From Iris pallida (taxonomy: Eukaryota > Streptophyta > Magnoliopsida > Asparagales > Iridaceae): a stretch of DNA of 64,000 nucleotides. The stretch is taken from positions 44,575,466-44,639,465 of the forward strand of contig JANAVB010005597.1 in the NCBI GenBank assembly GCA_029216955.1. Reading direction: 5' to 3'. Within the stretch, counting starts at the first letter, position 1. Each line of letters starts with the position of its first letter. The translations under genes were made by a program, and so were the position numbers. The notes under the pieces were generated by a model. The model was given only the letters and a program-made list of their open reading frames with translations, was not told the DNA's origin and did no database searches. Positions 47,866 to 60,129 of the stretch are shown here, piece by piece.

Positions 47866-48025
47866 TATGAGAAAAGGCTCGTATCCATATTAGAACGAAG
47901 AGAGAAGGTACACAAGAATAAGAATATTAGTTTAGTTCATGTCGCTTGGGGTCATCACACTTTAGGTGAGTCAACCTGGGAACGTAAGGATGATATCCAA
48001 TCATAATATCCACACATGTTTGATT
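47866..48025 (+). pseudogene. Element H chromodomain
   Basis: Right-hand continuation of the H polyprotein after element C: LVSILERREKVHKNKNIS, LVHVAWGHHTLGESTWERKD, then a stop and YPHMFDS. It aligns with the A2 chromodomain. The join across TATGA keeps the frame, showing that C inserted in the last part of H pol. The 145 bases that follow (48026-48171) hold no recognisable feature. Confidence 0.87.
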
Positions 48026-48171
48026 CGTAAGGTATAATTTCTTTCTTATGCCTTATGTCCTGAATTATTTGCTTGCATGATTGATTGCTTGATTGACTGC
48101 TAGTCATTAGATTGCATATAGTTAGTATAGCTTGTCCTGACACCTCTAGCCTCTTGATTAAATTCCAAACA

Positions 48172-48197
48172 TGAAATTCTTTTAAGGTGGGTAGAGT
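48172..48197 (+). other. Polypurine tract region of element H
   Basis: AATTCTTTTAAGGTGGGTAGAGT directly before TGTCACTC. The same AAGGTGGGTAGAGT precedes the 3' LTR of K (minus strand, 61089-61076). Confidence 0.7.
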
Positions 48198-49947
48198 TGT
48201 CACTCACGTTTTCTGTTATACATATTTCTTGGTATAAGTATACGAATTTCTAACATTTGTCAGGTGAACCGTATTTATACTTGTCTTGCTTAGTCTTGGC
48301 ATGGTTTAGTTTTGGTTATTCTTGGCTAGTCTTGGTTTGGTTCACCTTTGTTTTACATAACATGTTGGCTTGGTTTGGTTTGGGTTGGTTTAATATGACT
48401 TGGCTTGGTATTTATACCAACTCCTTCTCTCTCCACTCATTAATTTTATGAACTCCTCTCCTCTCCTTCTCCATTACACCTCCCACCAACCAACCCAAGG
48501 CAAATATAACTTGCTCCATGGAGAACATGATGGTTCTCTATTTTTTTATTGTTCTATTCTCTTCCTTGCATGATTCTAAGTATCTTTAGAGCTTGAAACG
48601 TTTGGTTTTGATGGTTATATTTTTATAGATCTAAGTTTTAATTTTTTTCTTGTTTTTCTTGGTTTTGATCTCTAAAAACTTGGAATTTCCAAAAACTAGT
48701 GGTTCTATGTTGTAGAGAACTTGATTTCATGCAGTTTTGGCTTTTATTTTGCTTGATTTCGAGTTTGGATAAAGAAGTTATGGCCATGGCATATTTTTGG
48801 AACTTTTATGGCTGAACTTGCTATTTGGGGACGACGACCTCCACGCGCCCGGGAGGCCATGCGCCGTGAAGTCCTGGCAATGCATCCTTTGAATCGGAGC
48901 ATGTCATGCACGTAGGTTCCCTATGAGCATGTACTGAAGATGCAACATGAGTTTTTTCCATGCGCGGATTTGTGCAGGAATTTTTCGTGCGTGGATTTGT
49001 GTGTGAATTTCCCATGCGCAAATTTGTCCAAGAATTTCCCATGCGCGGATTTGTGCATGTATTTCCCATGCGCGGATTTGTGCATGAATTGCCCATGCAT
49101 GGATTTGTGCAGGATTTTCCTATGTACGAATTCGTGCATAAAATTCCCATGCGTCGGATTTGCCAAGAATTTTCCATGCGTAGATTTGTACTAATTTTGC
49201 CTGTTTAAGCTATTTTGTAGCTAAAATCTTATAAAACTCAAAACATGAAAGTTGTAGATCTTCGTTTTGGCTTCGAAAATCTTTATGTCTCACTTTAACT
49301 GGAGTTTATATGTGATTGATAGTTTCAATCACCAATGGATGTTCTTGATCTTTCTTGCATTTTTCTATACTTTGCCAAAAATGTGACGACCCGACTTGAT
49401 AAACTTGAACTTGAAAATGATAATATGATAATGTCTTTATAATCTTGTTAGTGGCCTGTCGAGACGCACTATTGACAAGTATTCTTGATATAACAAGTAA
49501 ACCTGATATGACATGTATAACCTGAATGTTGTTGCAACAGCTACTCCTGTCATGCTAGTTTAACTCGTGTCTTAACTCTGCGGTTAATTTTTTCGATTGT
49601 GTTTGTACAAGCTACCTGTCATGTCTTATATCATGTCTAGAACATGGATTCTGGGTTACCACGATCAGGGATTCATAATTAATCTGACTAGGTTAAACGA
49701 CTAGATTGATCAAGTAGTTCATATAGAAAAAAATTTCAGTTACAGGCGATCCCATTTTTTCTGGCCACACCTGTGGACTTGTAGCCTTCCGTCGAGTAGG
49801 GCATATTTCTAGCACGCTGTCATGTGTTGCGCTTTTTGAATCATAAGTACTAAATTATACCAGTAATCCTGATAACTCTTGTAACTCATATAACTTGATA
49901 ACTCTCGTAACTTTTGCCCAGATAATCTGGATAGTCTGTTGGGCTTG
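48198..49947 (+). repeat. 3' LTR of element H, interrupted by F
   Basis: Starts TGTCACTCACG and follows the B LTR order: GGTTTGG-rich U3, TATTTATACC TATA-like site near 48408, CT-rich leader, a minisatellite, the GTAGCCTTCCGTCGAGTAGGG block near 49782. It stops at 49947 where element F is inserted; the rest is outside the window. No gene. Confidence 0.82.
48955..49190 (+). repeat. 27-bp minisatellite in H LTR
   Basis: Degenerate unit TTCCCATGCGCGGATTTGTG plus CATGAAT, about eight copies. The period is a multiple of 3, so both strands show long repetitive open frames (PCADLCMNF; MGNSCTNPR) that I regard as artefacts. Same relative LTR position as the B array. Confidence 0.82.
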
Positions 49948-52288
49948 TGTAATGTCCCGCTCCACATGGTGCATTATGCTGAGTCGTTGACTCGAAGAGT
50001 CGCGTTGAACCGATTAATTCTCGATGTGAATCGATACAAGAGTTACATTGTCCCGTGAAACGCATTGAGTAAGATCGATGCAAGTGTTAGGTTGGCCCGA
50101 GAGAAAGCTTTGAGTCAGTTTGAAGATTATAAGAAATAGAATCGATGCAAGGCATTAGTCCGATTCGGAGAAGTATTTATTTTAGTTGGTTTCATGAGCA
50201 GGCTATACGTTTACGCTAAAAAAATAAGAGGTCGACATTTTGCCTTATTTGAAATGGTGTCCGTAAAACCAAATTGTCGCCTTGCACGGACTGAAGCATA
50301 GGCAAGGTAGGCCAAATTGCTTGGATAATTCAACGTAGCTCAAATTTTTCGAATGGCCAAGTCAGAAGAGTTGGCCGTGCAGCAAGATATGAAATCGAGC
50401 CGCATCGGCTCGGCAAAACGACAAGGCGTATCGGCTTAAGGTGGAGGGACTTTGACTCTTCTTTCCTTGTCCATCATGTTTAATTAAAATGTATCATTGT
50501 ATGCTAAGTTAACCTATTGAGTCCACAGGCGTGGCTCGATCGACAGATGAACATAGTGCGTGTCGAACACTAGTTAGAATAATTAAAATAAAACGTAAAT
50601 CAAATGTACGAGTCACTATTGAACATTGAACGAGTCACTATTGAACAATGAATATCGCAAACGCGAGGGCCTCAGTGCGCAAGCAATAAGAATATTGGGA
50701 TAACTGTATCGACGAGTGCCTCAATGCACAAGTCATTTGTGCCCCCGTGCACAAGTTAGTATGCTAGAACATGGAAAGACTATATCGGTACGAGTGCCTC
50801 AATGTACGAGCTATAGGATATTGAATATCCTATCGAGGCGTGCCTCAGTAGCATGAATCAGAAGGAATGAACATAAGTTTAACGCATTGAACACTAAGAC
50901 GTAGAACATAGAAATACTGAATCGAGACGTGCATCGAATGCACGACACAATTGAAATGTCGAATAAATGTATCAAAGCATGCGTACGTGTACAAGACTTA
51001 TGAAAAATGGCTTCATTGTGAAGTAGATAACAATTATGGCACGAATGTGGCAGAACTGTCGAATGTGGCATGGTGCCTTTGAAATGTTTATGGCCCTTGG
51101 GGCGTTCGTTGATGAACATTAAGTTGGGGCATTATGCCAATGGAAATATAGATAGGCGACTTGCTTGGTTGTATGACTTTGACGCATTACATGGTCACGG
51201 ACAACTTGTGCACAAGTAATGTTATCCCTCGAACATGGTAGACGGTTGCCGAAATCCGTTCGATCTAGAAAGGGAATTTGAGATGGGTATTATGTGGGAT
51301 ATTTCAATCTGTTAGGCTTGCGACCTACCATCGAAATAGAGCATCACAAATACCTGTATTGTTCATGTGGAGCACTTCAGGGCGTGGAATTAGCACCCCA
51401 AGCTGAAGTAGTCACCGTTCGTACCTTGATGTCGATTATGGTGTTAAAGCCAGTGACCTTCATATAGTTAAGGAACGACGGATTGAAAGTACAGGATCAC
51501 AGAGATCTTTTATAGAACACTTATAACATGACATGGAAGAAATGAGGCGTATTCACCTTGTATCGGTGCAAGGGCGAGCGAGTCAGTATTGGTCAGAAAG
51601 TTACAAAACAACACGAGATTGCTATTGGTTGCCTATTGCTTATGTGAATCGAAATAACATGCTTTCCATGATAACATGCTTACTACTTTCAAATATGCCA
51701 TGAAACCGATCCTAAGGAGAACATAAAAAAATAAATAAATTGTATGTTGCATAAATCAATACATAAAAAATGTCAGTTTATTTAAGTGGGTCTTTGATCA
51801 GTACAGCGAGGACGAAAGTACTAATCTTCTACTAGTTTGCTAGCAGGTTCAGGGAATGGTCTGTTCGTGGTGGAGCTTTGCTTAATCGCACTGAGGCATA
51901 GAATGTCGTAGCGTTTGAAGCGTGCGATCGCATTAATGCTCGGACTTGCAACAAGATTAATGCGGCCGAGATATAGAAGGCATGATGTATAGAACGGTGA
52001 ATTCCTTTGTTGGCAAGAGAGAACATGAGTGTTGTAGCCAATCTAGCAAATTCAGTTGGGCTATTGAAAGCCTTTGTAAGCTCAGTTCGTTTATTGAATA
52101 AAGAAAATTATTTCATATACTATGTTTTCTTCTGTTGCTAATATCAAATCAAAGATAACCATTTGAGAACTTGTCATCTTGTCTTGTATGAGTGCAACTC
52201 CAGACTTGTACGACATCAAGCCCCAGCGATGACGATAATTCGGATAAATCGATTGAGAACGAACGATTTTTCGGGTCGGGGTGTGACA
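49948..52288 (+). repeat. 5' LTR of element F (F1)
   Basis: 2341 bp, TGTAATGTCCCGC...TCGGGGTGTGACA. Contains runs of short repeats such as GAGTGCCTCA and GAATATTG-type phrases (50620-50950). No coding sequence recognised. Confidence 0.87.
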
Positions 52289-52291
52289 AAT

Positions 52292-52303
52292 TGGTATCAG
52301 CAC
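52292..52303 (+). other. Primer-binding site of element F
   Basis: TGGTATCAGCAC three bases after the LTR; the first nine bases match the initiator tRNA-Met complement. Confidence 0.8.
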
Positions 52304-52493
52304 TTTACGCTCAATTTCCTCGGGACGCTTGCTTCGTTTCAATTCTAAAAGTTACCCACCACCATGAAATGACTCTTGACTCTACTCGATGCCGTATTGG
52401 ATGTTCATTGTAATAAGTCTAATACAAATCATGTAATTTTGCCGCATGTATTTTGGAAATTAGATGATGTTTGCTAAGGAAGTCGCAAAATAT

Positions 52494-52868
52494 TTGTTGC
52501 ATCGAGTGCAACAAGCCGTGAAATAATTGTTGCTGCAAGCGCAACAAGTCACGAAATGTGAATTAAGTTGTTTGTTGCTGAAAGTGCAATAAGTTGAGAA
52601 ATATGAATCAAAATATTTGTTGTTTCAGTGCAACAATCGATATGAGAAAGTATTGGCTACATCGATACAATAAAAGTCCTGGGATGTTGCTGTATCAATT
52701 GCAACAAATGAAAGAGAAAATATTGGCTACTTCGAGCAATGGCTTTGGACGTCCGAAATTAATTATTGCACGAGGTGCAACGGATGTCAGAAATGAATAT
52801 CGAAAATAAAGTATTGCACGATGTGCAACGGATGCGAAAATAAATCGTTGCACGAGGTGCAACGCATG
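52494..52868 (+). repeat. Array of eight short stem-loops inside F
   Basis: Inverted-repeat units related to TTGTTGC-n-GCAACAA at 52494, 52527, 52572, 52617, 52686, 52765, 52813 and 52847, spaced 33-79 bases. The first five share GTTG...CAAC arms; the last three read TTGCACGAGGTGCAA-like. The spacers differ. The rest of 52304-53300 shows no gene. Confidence 0.72.
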
Positions 52869-53300
52869 AAAGAGAAATCATAATCGATAGAAATAAATTG
52901 GTTCAGTTGTGCACCGAACTTGTGTTGGAAAATGAATACATTGGCCGAATTGTGTCGAATTTTGATTAATCAAAAGTTACGGTTGTGATCGGCATGATCA
53001 CTGCGAAAATCGTGAGTCGGAATAAACAGTTGGTTCATACCGAGTATGATACGAGAGAAATTTCTTGATTTCCGAGTGGTATATGTCATATAATGTATGC
53101 GATGAATGACTCGATTCTTAGTGGTATATGCTATACCACTTGTGCGATGAATTGCATCGACGCGTTGTAAAAATTGCGGAAGGTTTACCCGCAACGGATG
53201 GAAGAGTACCGAGACTCGATTGGAAATTTATATGATGGTATGTTGAGACAAGTGTTTTTCGATAATTGGTTGGAACGAAATGGGGTAGTCGCATAAAAAT

Positions 53301-55416
53301 TGCAATGTCCCGCTCCACACGTTGCATTACGATGAGTCGTTGACTCGAAGAATTGCGTCGACCCAATGAAGCATCGATGCGAATCGATGCAAAGCATAAG
53401 TCCAGTTTGAACAAGGCATTGACTTCGGTTGATCTAGTGTGCAGGTAACACTTTTACGCTGAATCATAAGGGGTCAACATTTTGCCTTGTTCACTAAGGT
53501 GTCCGCAAAAATAAATCGTCGCCTTGCAACGGATTATGGCATGGGCACCGTAGGCAAAATCAGTCGAATAGTTCAACGAAATAGCTAAGTCAAAAGAGTT
53601 GGTCGTACAACCAAGTTATGGAATCGAACCGCTTCAGCTCGGCTAAACGACAAGGCGTATCGGCTTAAGATGTGCGGGTTCTTGACTCTCTCTTCCTACC
53701 CCTTCACGTCTAATAAATTGTATTCTTGTATGCGATTGTGGATATTGAGTTAGAGAACGTGGCTCGGGCGATTAAAGGTCTTAGTATGTGTCGAACATTA
53801 AGAATAGAACATTTAACAATTAAAGCGGCACGCATCAAATGTATGGGTCGCGGTAGGTCGGTGATGGTAGAACATTGAAAGACAACATCGGGATGTACAT
53901 CACGTGGACGACTCCGAGAACATTGAACACTAGGCCTAGAACACTGATTATGGCGTTAAGCGTGCCTTTGCGCACGGAGGCTACGAAATGACTAAGTAAG
54001 CAAAATAGGGACAAGTTGTGGTGAAATGCTACAGAACCTTTGTGCATCGAGGTATGCAGTTGTGGCACAATTGCTATGGAACTGCTGTTATGTGAATAAC
54101 TTATGAATGTAACGCGTTGGATATATGATACGAGAAGTGTTAAGTTGTTGGGCGTCGTGCATCAATATGGATGTGTTGGGGCTTAATGTCGATGGAACTT
54201 GAGATAGAGATGAGGAATTATGTTTATGGAACGTGAGATTGGTTGGAATGATATAACATATTTGCTAAGGCATGTATTGCATGGTCAATGGACTCGGATG
54301 GCCCGTGCACGGATGCGGCTTCCTTCGAACGGTTACGACCGGGGCACCGGGACCGTCCGGACTAGGAGGAAATTATGTATGGTATTTATGGTGCACTTCA
54401 TTAGGACGGATTACAATCGGCCAGTTTTTTGATAAGCTATGATATTAGAAAGTTTGGGATACTTCAGATACTCGGCTAGTAACCCGTACTGGAGCGATCA
54501 TAGGCTTACACATAAGGGTGCCAAGTCTATTATGGTGCGAAACACCGTGACCTTCATATAGATAGGGACGGTGGGCTGAGATTAGAGTTGGGTGCAGGCG
54601 TAGGGCCTGCCACCCTTATGCATATGTCTAAGTTTGGTTGGTTGGTTGCGTGAATTGTATGATTGGTTATGCATATTTCTAACGATTGCAGGCTAAGCGA
54701 AATGAGACGAAAATATGGACAATCACTATGCTTATGTTCATATTATGTCTAACTGTATCTGCTGTAGGGACACTATAATGGACACATTTATAATAAGTTG
54801 CTACGCTTGAATAATGCTATGAAACTGATCCTAAGGCTAAATAGAAAGATCATCAAATAATGTTGCATGTTTCACTAAATGTACTTAGTGTTGGATTTGG
54901 TGCGAGTGGTCTTGATCAGTACAGCGAGGACGTAAGCACTAATCCCCCACTAGTTTGCTTGCAGGTTCAAGATATGTTCGGCTCAGGACGGGCTTGGCTT
55001 GGATGCATCGAGGCACAGAGTCCTTAGTGTTTCAAGATGAGCTACCGTATTGGCGTTCGGACTTGCAACATGAAGATGTTCGGCCGAAGACTACTTGTTG
55101 GCTATAAAGGGGCATAATATATGGAACAATGTAATCCTTTGTGAGCTAGAGAGATCATGAGCGTTGTAGCCAGTTGGCATATTCATATGGCTTTTCATGC
55201 CTTTCTAACCTTCAGTTCATTATTAGTAAAAGAGATTCTTATACTCTGTTTTCTTCTGCTGCTTATGTTATCAATTTGAGATAAATACTATGTGAACCTG
55301 TTATTTTGCCTTGCACGAGTGCAACTCCAGGCTCATGCGGCATCACGCCCCAGCGAGGACGATAATTTGGGTGAAATCTAGCGAGGATGAGCGATTTCCC
55401 GGGTCGGGGCATGACA
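53301..55416 (+). mobile_element. Solo LTR F2 inside element F
   Basis: 2116-bp LTR, TGCAATGTCCCGCTCC...TCGGGGCATGACA, related to but more diverged than F1/F3. No primer-binding site follows it. Flanks AAAAT (53296-53300) and GAAAT (55417-55421) agree at four of five bases. Best read as a solo LTR inserted in the F internal domain. No gene. Confidence 0.75.
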
Positions 55417-55421
55417 GAAAT

Positions 55422-56557
55422 CGTCAGAACGTGATTTGGCTCCGAATAAGATATAGCATGGTTCGTAGTAATTGCTCTTCGTTAATGATCCACAATTATC
55501 GAGCGTAACTTCGGAGCAGCTGACCCTAGAAGACTTGACCGCCAAACCAAATTGAATGTTGCAGACCGTAAAATAACCCATGCGATAACGCATATAAAAT
55601 TGCATCGGTAACAAACATAATGTAATACATGTTGATGATAAGTCAAGACGATTTTGAGAATCATACTATGCATGAGCGCGAGCGGTAAGAGAATGTCTTG
55701 CGAGTTATGTCATTAGATTTGGATTCACCTTGTAATTGAGCTTGCGTGAATCGAACTTATATTCGATGTTGCGAGACGGACAAGTTAGGAATTTGGCTAG
55801 TGAATTTCCTACTCGATAGGAATCGAACGTAAGACGCATGGTAAAGACCTTTGTGTCAAAACGATTGTTGCCTTTGAGCACTATCAATTTGATTTGCGTT
55901 AGGAGAATTTAAGCACGATGTCTAGATAAGTCACCTAGCGGGCGTAACCCTGAATGTTGATAAAATTATAAATCAACAAAAAAAAATCGTATCGAGATGA
56001 GTTGCATGGCGAGACTTCAGAAATAGTTAGGCAGCGACTTCGAACGCAAGGCAGTGTGGAGGATCGTTGCGATCAGATGCGCGACGGTTCGATGCGACAC
56101 ATAGAATTGGTGGTCCATATGAAACTTACGAAACGAGAAATGTAATTTTTGAATCGCGTCACGTGCAGTGGCTTTATTGAATGAATCACGTGTGTATAGA
56201 ATATACAGATGAGATAAAATTTTAAGAACAGTTGCTAAAGATAAGTCTGATAGGGAGTACGAGATGGCAAGCATAGGATTGAAATTTATCTGTCAGCTTT
56301 GTTCCAATTTTCTACCCCTGGGCTTGGCTGAAATACACATATTTTTGGGACACCTTGAATTGGTGTATGATCCAAATCAAGTTGTATACTGAATTCAAAT
56401 TGAACTGTAGGAAAGACTGAAAGTTAATGAAAGCTTGCACGAGTGTTTGAAAATGGAACAACGATAGTTGAGCGAGATCGTGAAACGATCTAGAAAACAC
56501 TTGGAATTGAGTATTAATTTCGGTTCGAGGACGAACCTTGTTTTGAGTGATATATTA
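55422..56557 (+). other. Element F internal domain, right part
   Basis: No coding homology on either strand. Ends with hairpin GGTTCG-AGGA-CGAACC (56522-56537) and ATATATTA before F3. Confidence 0.7.
56522..56537 (+). other. Pol-end-type hairpin in element F
   Basis: Perfect 6-bp stem around AGGA. Compared with D (GTTTCG/CGAAAC), a T-A pair is replaced by G-C on both arms. Confidence 0.6.
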
Positions 56558-58426
56558 TGTAATACCCCGCTCCGTACGGTGCATTATGTTGAGTCATTGA
56601 GGCGAAGAGTCTCATTGACTCAATTAAGTATCGATGCGAATCGATACAAGAGTTACGTTGTCCCGAGAAACGCATCGAGTAAGATCGATGCAAGTGTTAA
56701 GTTGGCTCGAGAGAAAGCATTGAGTTGGTTTGAAGATTCTAAAAAATAGAATCGACGCAAGGCATTAGTTCGATTCGAACAAGTATTAATTTTTGTTGGT
56801 TTCATGTGCAGGCTATACGTTTACGATGAAATATAAGAGGTCGACGTTGTGTCTTATTTGAAATGGTGTCCGCAAAACTAAATCGTTGCCTTGCCACGAA
56901 CTGAAGCTTAGGTACGGTAGGCCAAATCGCTTGGATAATTCAACGTAGCATAAAGTGTTCGAATGGCCAAGTCAGAAGAGTTGGCCATGCAACAAGTTAT
57001 GAAATCTAGTCGCATCGACTCGACAAAACGACAAGGCGTATTGGCTTAAGGTGGGGGGACTTTGAATCTTCTTTTCTAGTCCGTCATGCTTAATTAAAAT
57101 GTACCATTGTATGCTAAGTTAACCTATCGAGTCCACGGGCGTGGCTCGATCGAGAGATAAATATAGTGCATGTCGAACACTAGATAGAACAATTGAATAA
57201 AACGTGCATCAAATGTACGAGTCGCTATTGAATATTGAATATCGCAAAAGCGAGTGCCTCGGTGTGCAAGCCATATTAACATTGGGATAACTGTGTCGAC
57301 GAGTACGTCAACACACAAATCATTCGTGCCCCCGTGTATGAGTTAGTATGCTAGAACATTGAAAGACTATATCGGCACGAGTGCCTCAGTGCACGAGCTA
57401 TAGGATATTGAATACCCTATCAAGGCGTGCCTCAGTAGCATGAATCGAAGGAAAGGAACATAAGTTTAACATATTGAACACTAAGACTTAGAACATGGAA
57501 ATACTGAATCGAGACGTGCATCAAATGTATGACACAATTGAAATATCGAATAACTGTATCAAAGTGTGCGTACGTGTACAAGACTTATGACAGATGACTT
57601 CATTGAGAAGAAAAGAACAGTTGTGGCACGAATGTGGCAGAACTGTCGAATGTGGCATGGTGCCTTCGAAATGTTTAAGGCCCTTGGGGCGTTCGTTAAT
57701 GAACATTGAGTTGGGACATTGTGTCAATGGAAATAGAGATAGGCAAATTGCTTGGTTGTATGACTTTGACGCATTGCATGGTCACGAACAACTTGTGCAC
57801 AAGTTTTGTTATCCCTCGAACATGGTAGATGGTTGTCGGAACCCGTTCGATCTAGAAAGTAAATTTGAGATGGGTATTATATGGGGTATTTCAATCTATT
57901 AGGCTTGCGACCTACCATTGAAATAGAGTGTCACAAATACCGGATTATTCGGGAGGAGTACTTCAGGGCATGGAATTAGTACCCCAGGCTGAAGTAGTCA
58001 CCGTTCGTACCTTGATGTCTATTATGGTGTTAAAGCCAGTGACCTTCATATAGTTATGGAACGACGGATTGAAAGTGCAGGAACACAAAGATCCTGTATA
58101 GAACACTTATAACATGACGGAGAAGCAATGAGGCATATTTACCTTGCGTCGGTGCAAGGACGAGTGCGTCAGTATTGGTAAGAAAGTCACAAAAAAACAC
58201 GAGATTGCTATTGGTTTCCTGTTGCTTATGTGAATCGAAATAACATGCTTGACATGATAACTTGCTTACTACTTTAAAATATGCCATGAAACAGATCCTA
58301 AGGAGAACATAGAAAGATAACTAAATTGTATGTTGCATAAATCAATACATAAAAAATGTTGGTTTACTTAAGTGGGTCTTTGATCAGTACAACGAGGATG
58401 ACAGTACTAATCTCCCATTAGTTTGC
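56558..58426 (+). repeat. 3' LTR of element F (F3), truncated
   Basis: 1869 bp, collinear with F1 49948-51840; the last 450 bp or so would lie beyond the G insertion. Starts TGTAATACCCCGC. Confidence 0.85.
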
Positions 58427-58776
58427 TGTAGTGTCCCATCCCGCAAAGTCAATCGGAGAAATCAAAACGCCGACGGCGTTGGAACTTAGCCTTACAACGG
58501 CTGCTCGAAGGCTCGATTGGTCGAGGTGACTCCTCGCTCAGGTGGGGTAGTTTCGGTGAACTTGCCTCATCTTAGCCTTCACTTAATAACCCGCATGTTT
58601 TCAACATACACAAGTAAGCTAAACTAAAAGCTACGAACGCACATAGCTAAGGAAGTAATCCCGACGGATCAAAATATGCTAGAACTTGGAAAAGGTCCCA
58701 CGGCCGTCTTAGAAGTTTGCTCAGCGTGTTTTAAAAATGACACTCGATCCTTCGTCCCATGGCTTGGGAGAAGGAA
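58427..58776 (+). repeat. LTR fragment G
   Basis: TGTAGTGTCCCATCCC starts abruptly in the F3 sequence at TTTGC (58422-58426). 350 bases are present before K interrupts it. The opening resembles the E and C LTR starts, but the body matches no other block that I recognise. Orientation plus if this is the U3 end. Confidence 0.55.
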
Positions 58777-59525
58777 TGTCACGCCCCAGAACCAGAATAC
58801 TGGAGAGCGGGGGCAGACATAGCCAGCTACGTATATTGAAATAGAATACATCTCAACTATACGGTCACGGCTGTCGAGATATGAGGGTTTACTACAAGCC
58901 AGCAGTCTCTTAAAGTCAAGCCTATTGTCTCAATCTCAAGCAATTAACAGAGTTACAAGATATTAGAGCATCAAATATATATATAAGGCGTCCCAAATAT
59001 TACATATTGGATGATCATGAAGCTAGTCGTACAAAATGTAAGGACTAGCAAGAGTTAAGTCATACATGATCAACCTCGAGTTGCCAATCATGATTACAGC
59101 CCGTAGGCAGACAGTAAATAAAGTGCATCGAGCTAACAGGTGCACGTCGGCTAAACGCCTTAAAAGAATAATTTTACAATAGAGTGAGCGAAACAAAATA
59201 GGAAACCCACTCGTTGCCTGGATTCCGTCTAGTATTCACCATCGGGCTGGAAGACAGGTAGATCCTCTGGAGCTGCTCTGGTATCTGGCCATACAAAACC
59301 AGCTGGGTCAGACCCCAGAAAGAGCAAGTGCCATAAAGGAGGCCATGAAATAAGAACCAAAGCCAGCAAATCAGCACAATAATATAATTACATAATAAGA
59401 GACAGTAATTTAAGAAAAAGGCATGATAGGTAGATATAAAAGACAATCTTGTACAGAATCGATAAAAGACAGAACATATGAAAAAGCATGACAGGATGAT
59501 ATACGATGAGATAACCATAGGACTA

Positions 59526-59589
59526 TTCAGATAGCCAGGTTACAACCCGTAAACCAAACAAGGACCGGGGTTGTAACCCTTCGTCTGAA
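59526..59589 (-). other. 64-bp hairpin in K 3' LTR
   Basis: Same arms (TTCAGA/TCTGAA, GGTTACAACCC/GGGTTGTAACC) and same length as in B. The copy at 63806-63869 in the 5' LTR has one inner-arm change. Only one hairpin per K LTR was found, against two in B. Confidence 0.68.
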
Positions 59590-60129
59590 CGGAACTTGGT
59601 TTCTCTCACCATTTATCGGCAAGATAAATATAAGAAATCAGGTCAAGTAACAATCTGGAGTGACAATCATTATAGTGAGAATCTGGAGTGACAATCCTTC
59701 AATCATTCTGGTACAATCTTACAATCAATCATTTCTAGACAATACTACACTGGACTAGACTCCATCCAAGCAATCACGGCCAATCATTGCCTACGGCTTT
59801 CTACATTAACTAACTAGGGTTATCACAATCCTAGTTACTAGCAAGATGCAATGAGATGTTCCTTCAGCCACAAGCCCTGCAGCTAATCCAGGTTATCCAG
59901 GCGATTTGGATTCAGTTAGCAGTTATCAATAATTATGTGCCCCACACGACGGTGAGCTGGAAATGTGCCCTACTCGACGGCAGGCTACAAGTCCAAACGG
60001 TTGCGGCTGGGATAACAGGATTGCCTGTAACTGGAGAATAAAACCAAATCTCCATAATTGGACAGATTGTGCAAGGGTCCCTGGGGTCGGGTTGCACAGG
60101 AGTCAAGTGCGCCAGGGGCCAACTGCGCA

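Larger units (their letters stand above)
49948..58426 (+). mobile_element. Element F, non-coding LTR retrotransposon, interrupted
   Basis: LTRs F1 (49948-52288) and F3 (56558-58426, cut by G) are close relatives in the same orientation. The internal domain (52289-53300 plus 55422-56557, about 2.1 kb) has no gag or pol homology. Left target site GCTTG (49943-49947); the right one is not in the window. LTR ends (TGTAATGTCCCGCTCC, TCGGGGTGTGACA) and primer-binding site match the C/D/S1 group, so F probably uses proteins of that lineage. Confidence 0.85.

Noticed and set aside
48821..49194. Overlapping repetitive open frames on both strands
   Set aside because: They follow from a 27-bp repeat unit divisible by 3, not from selection on a protein.
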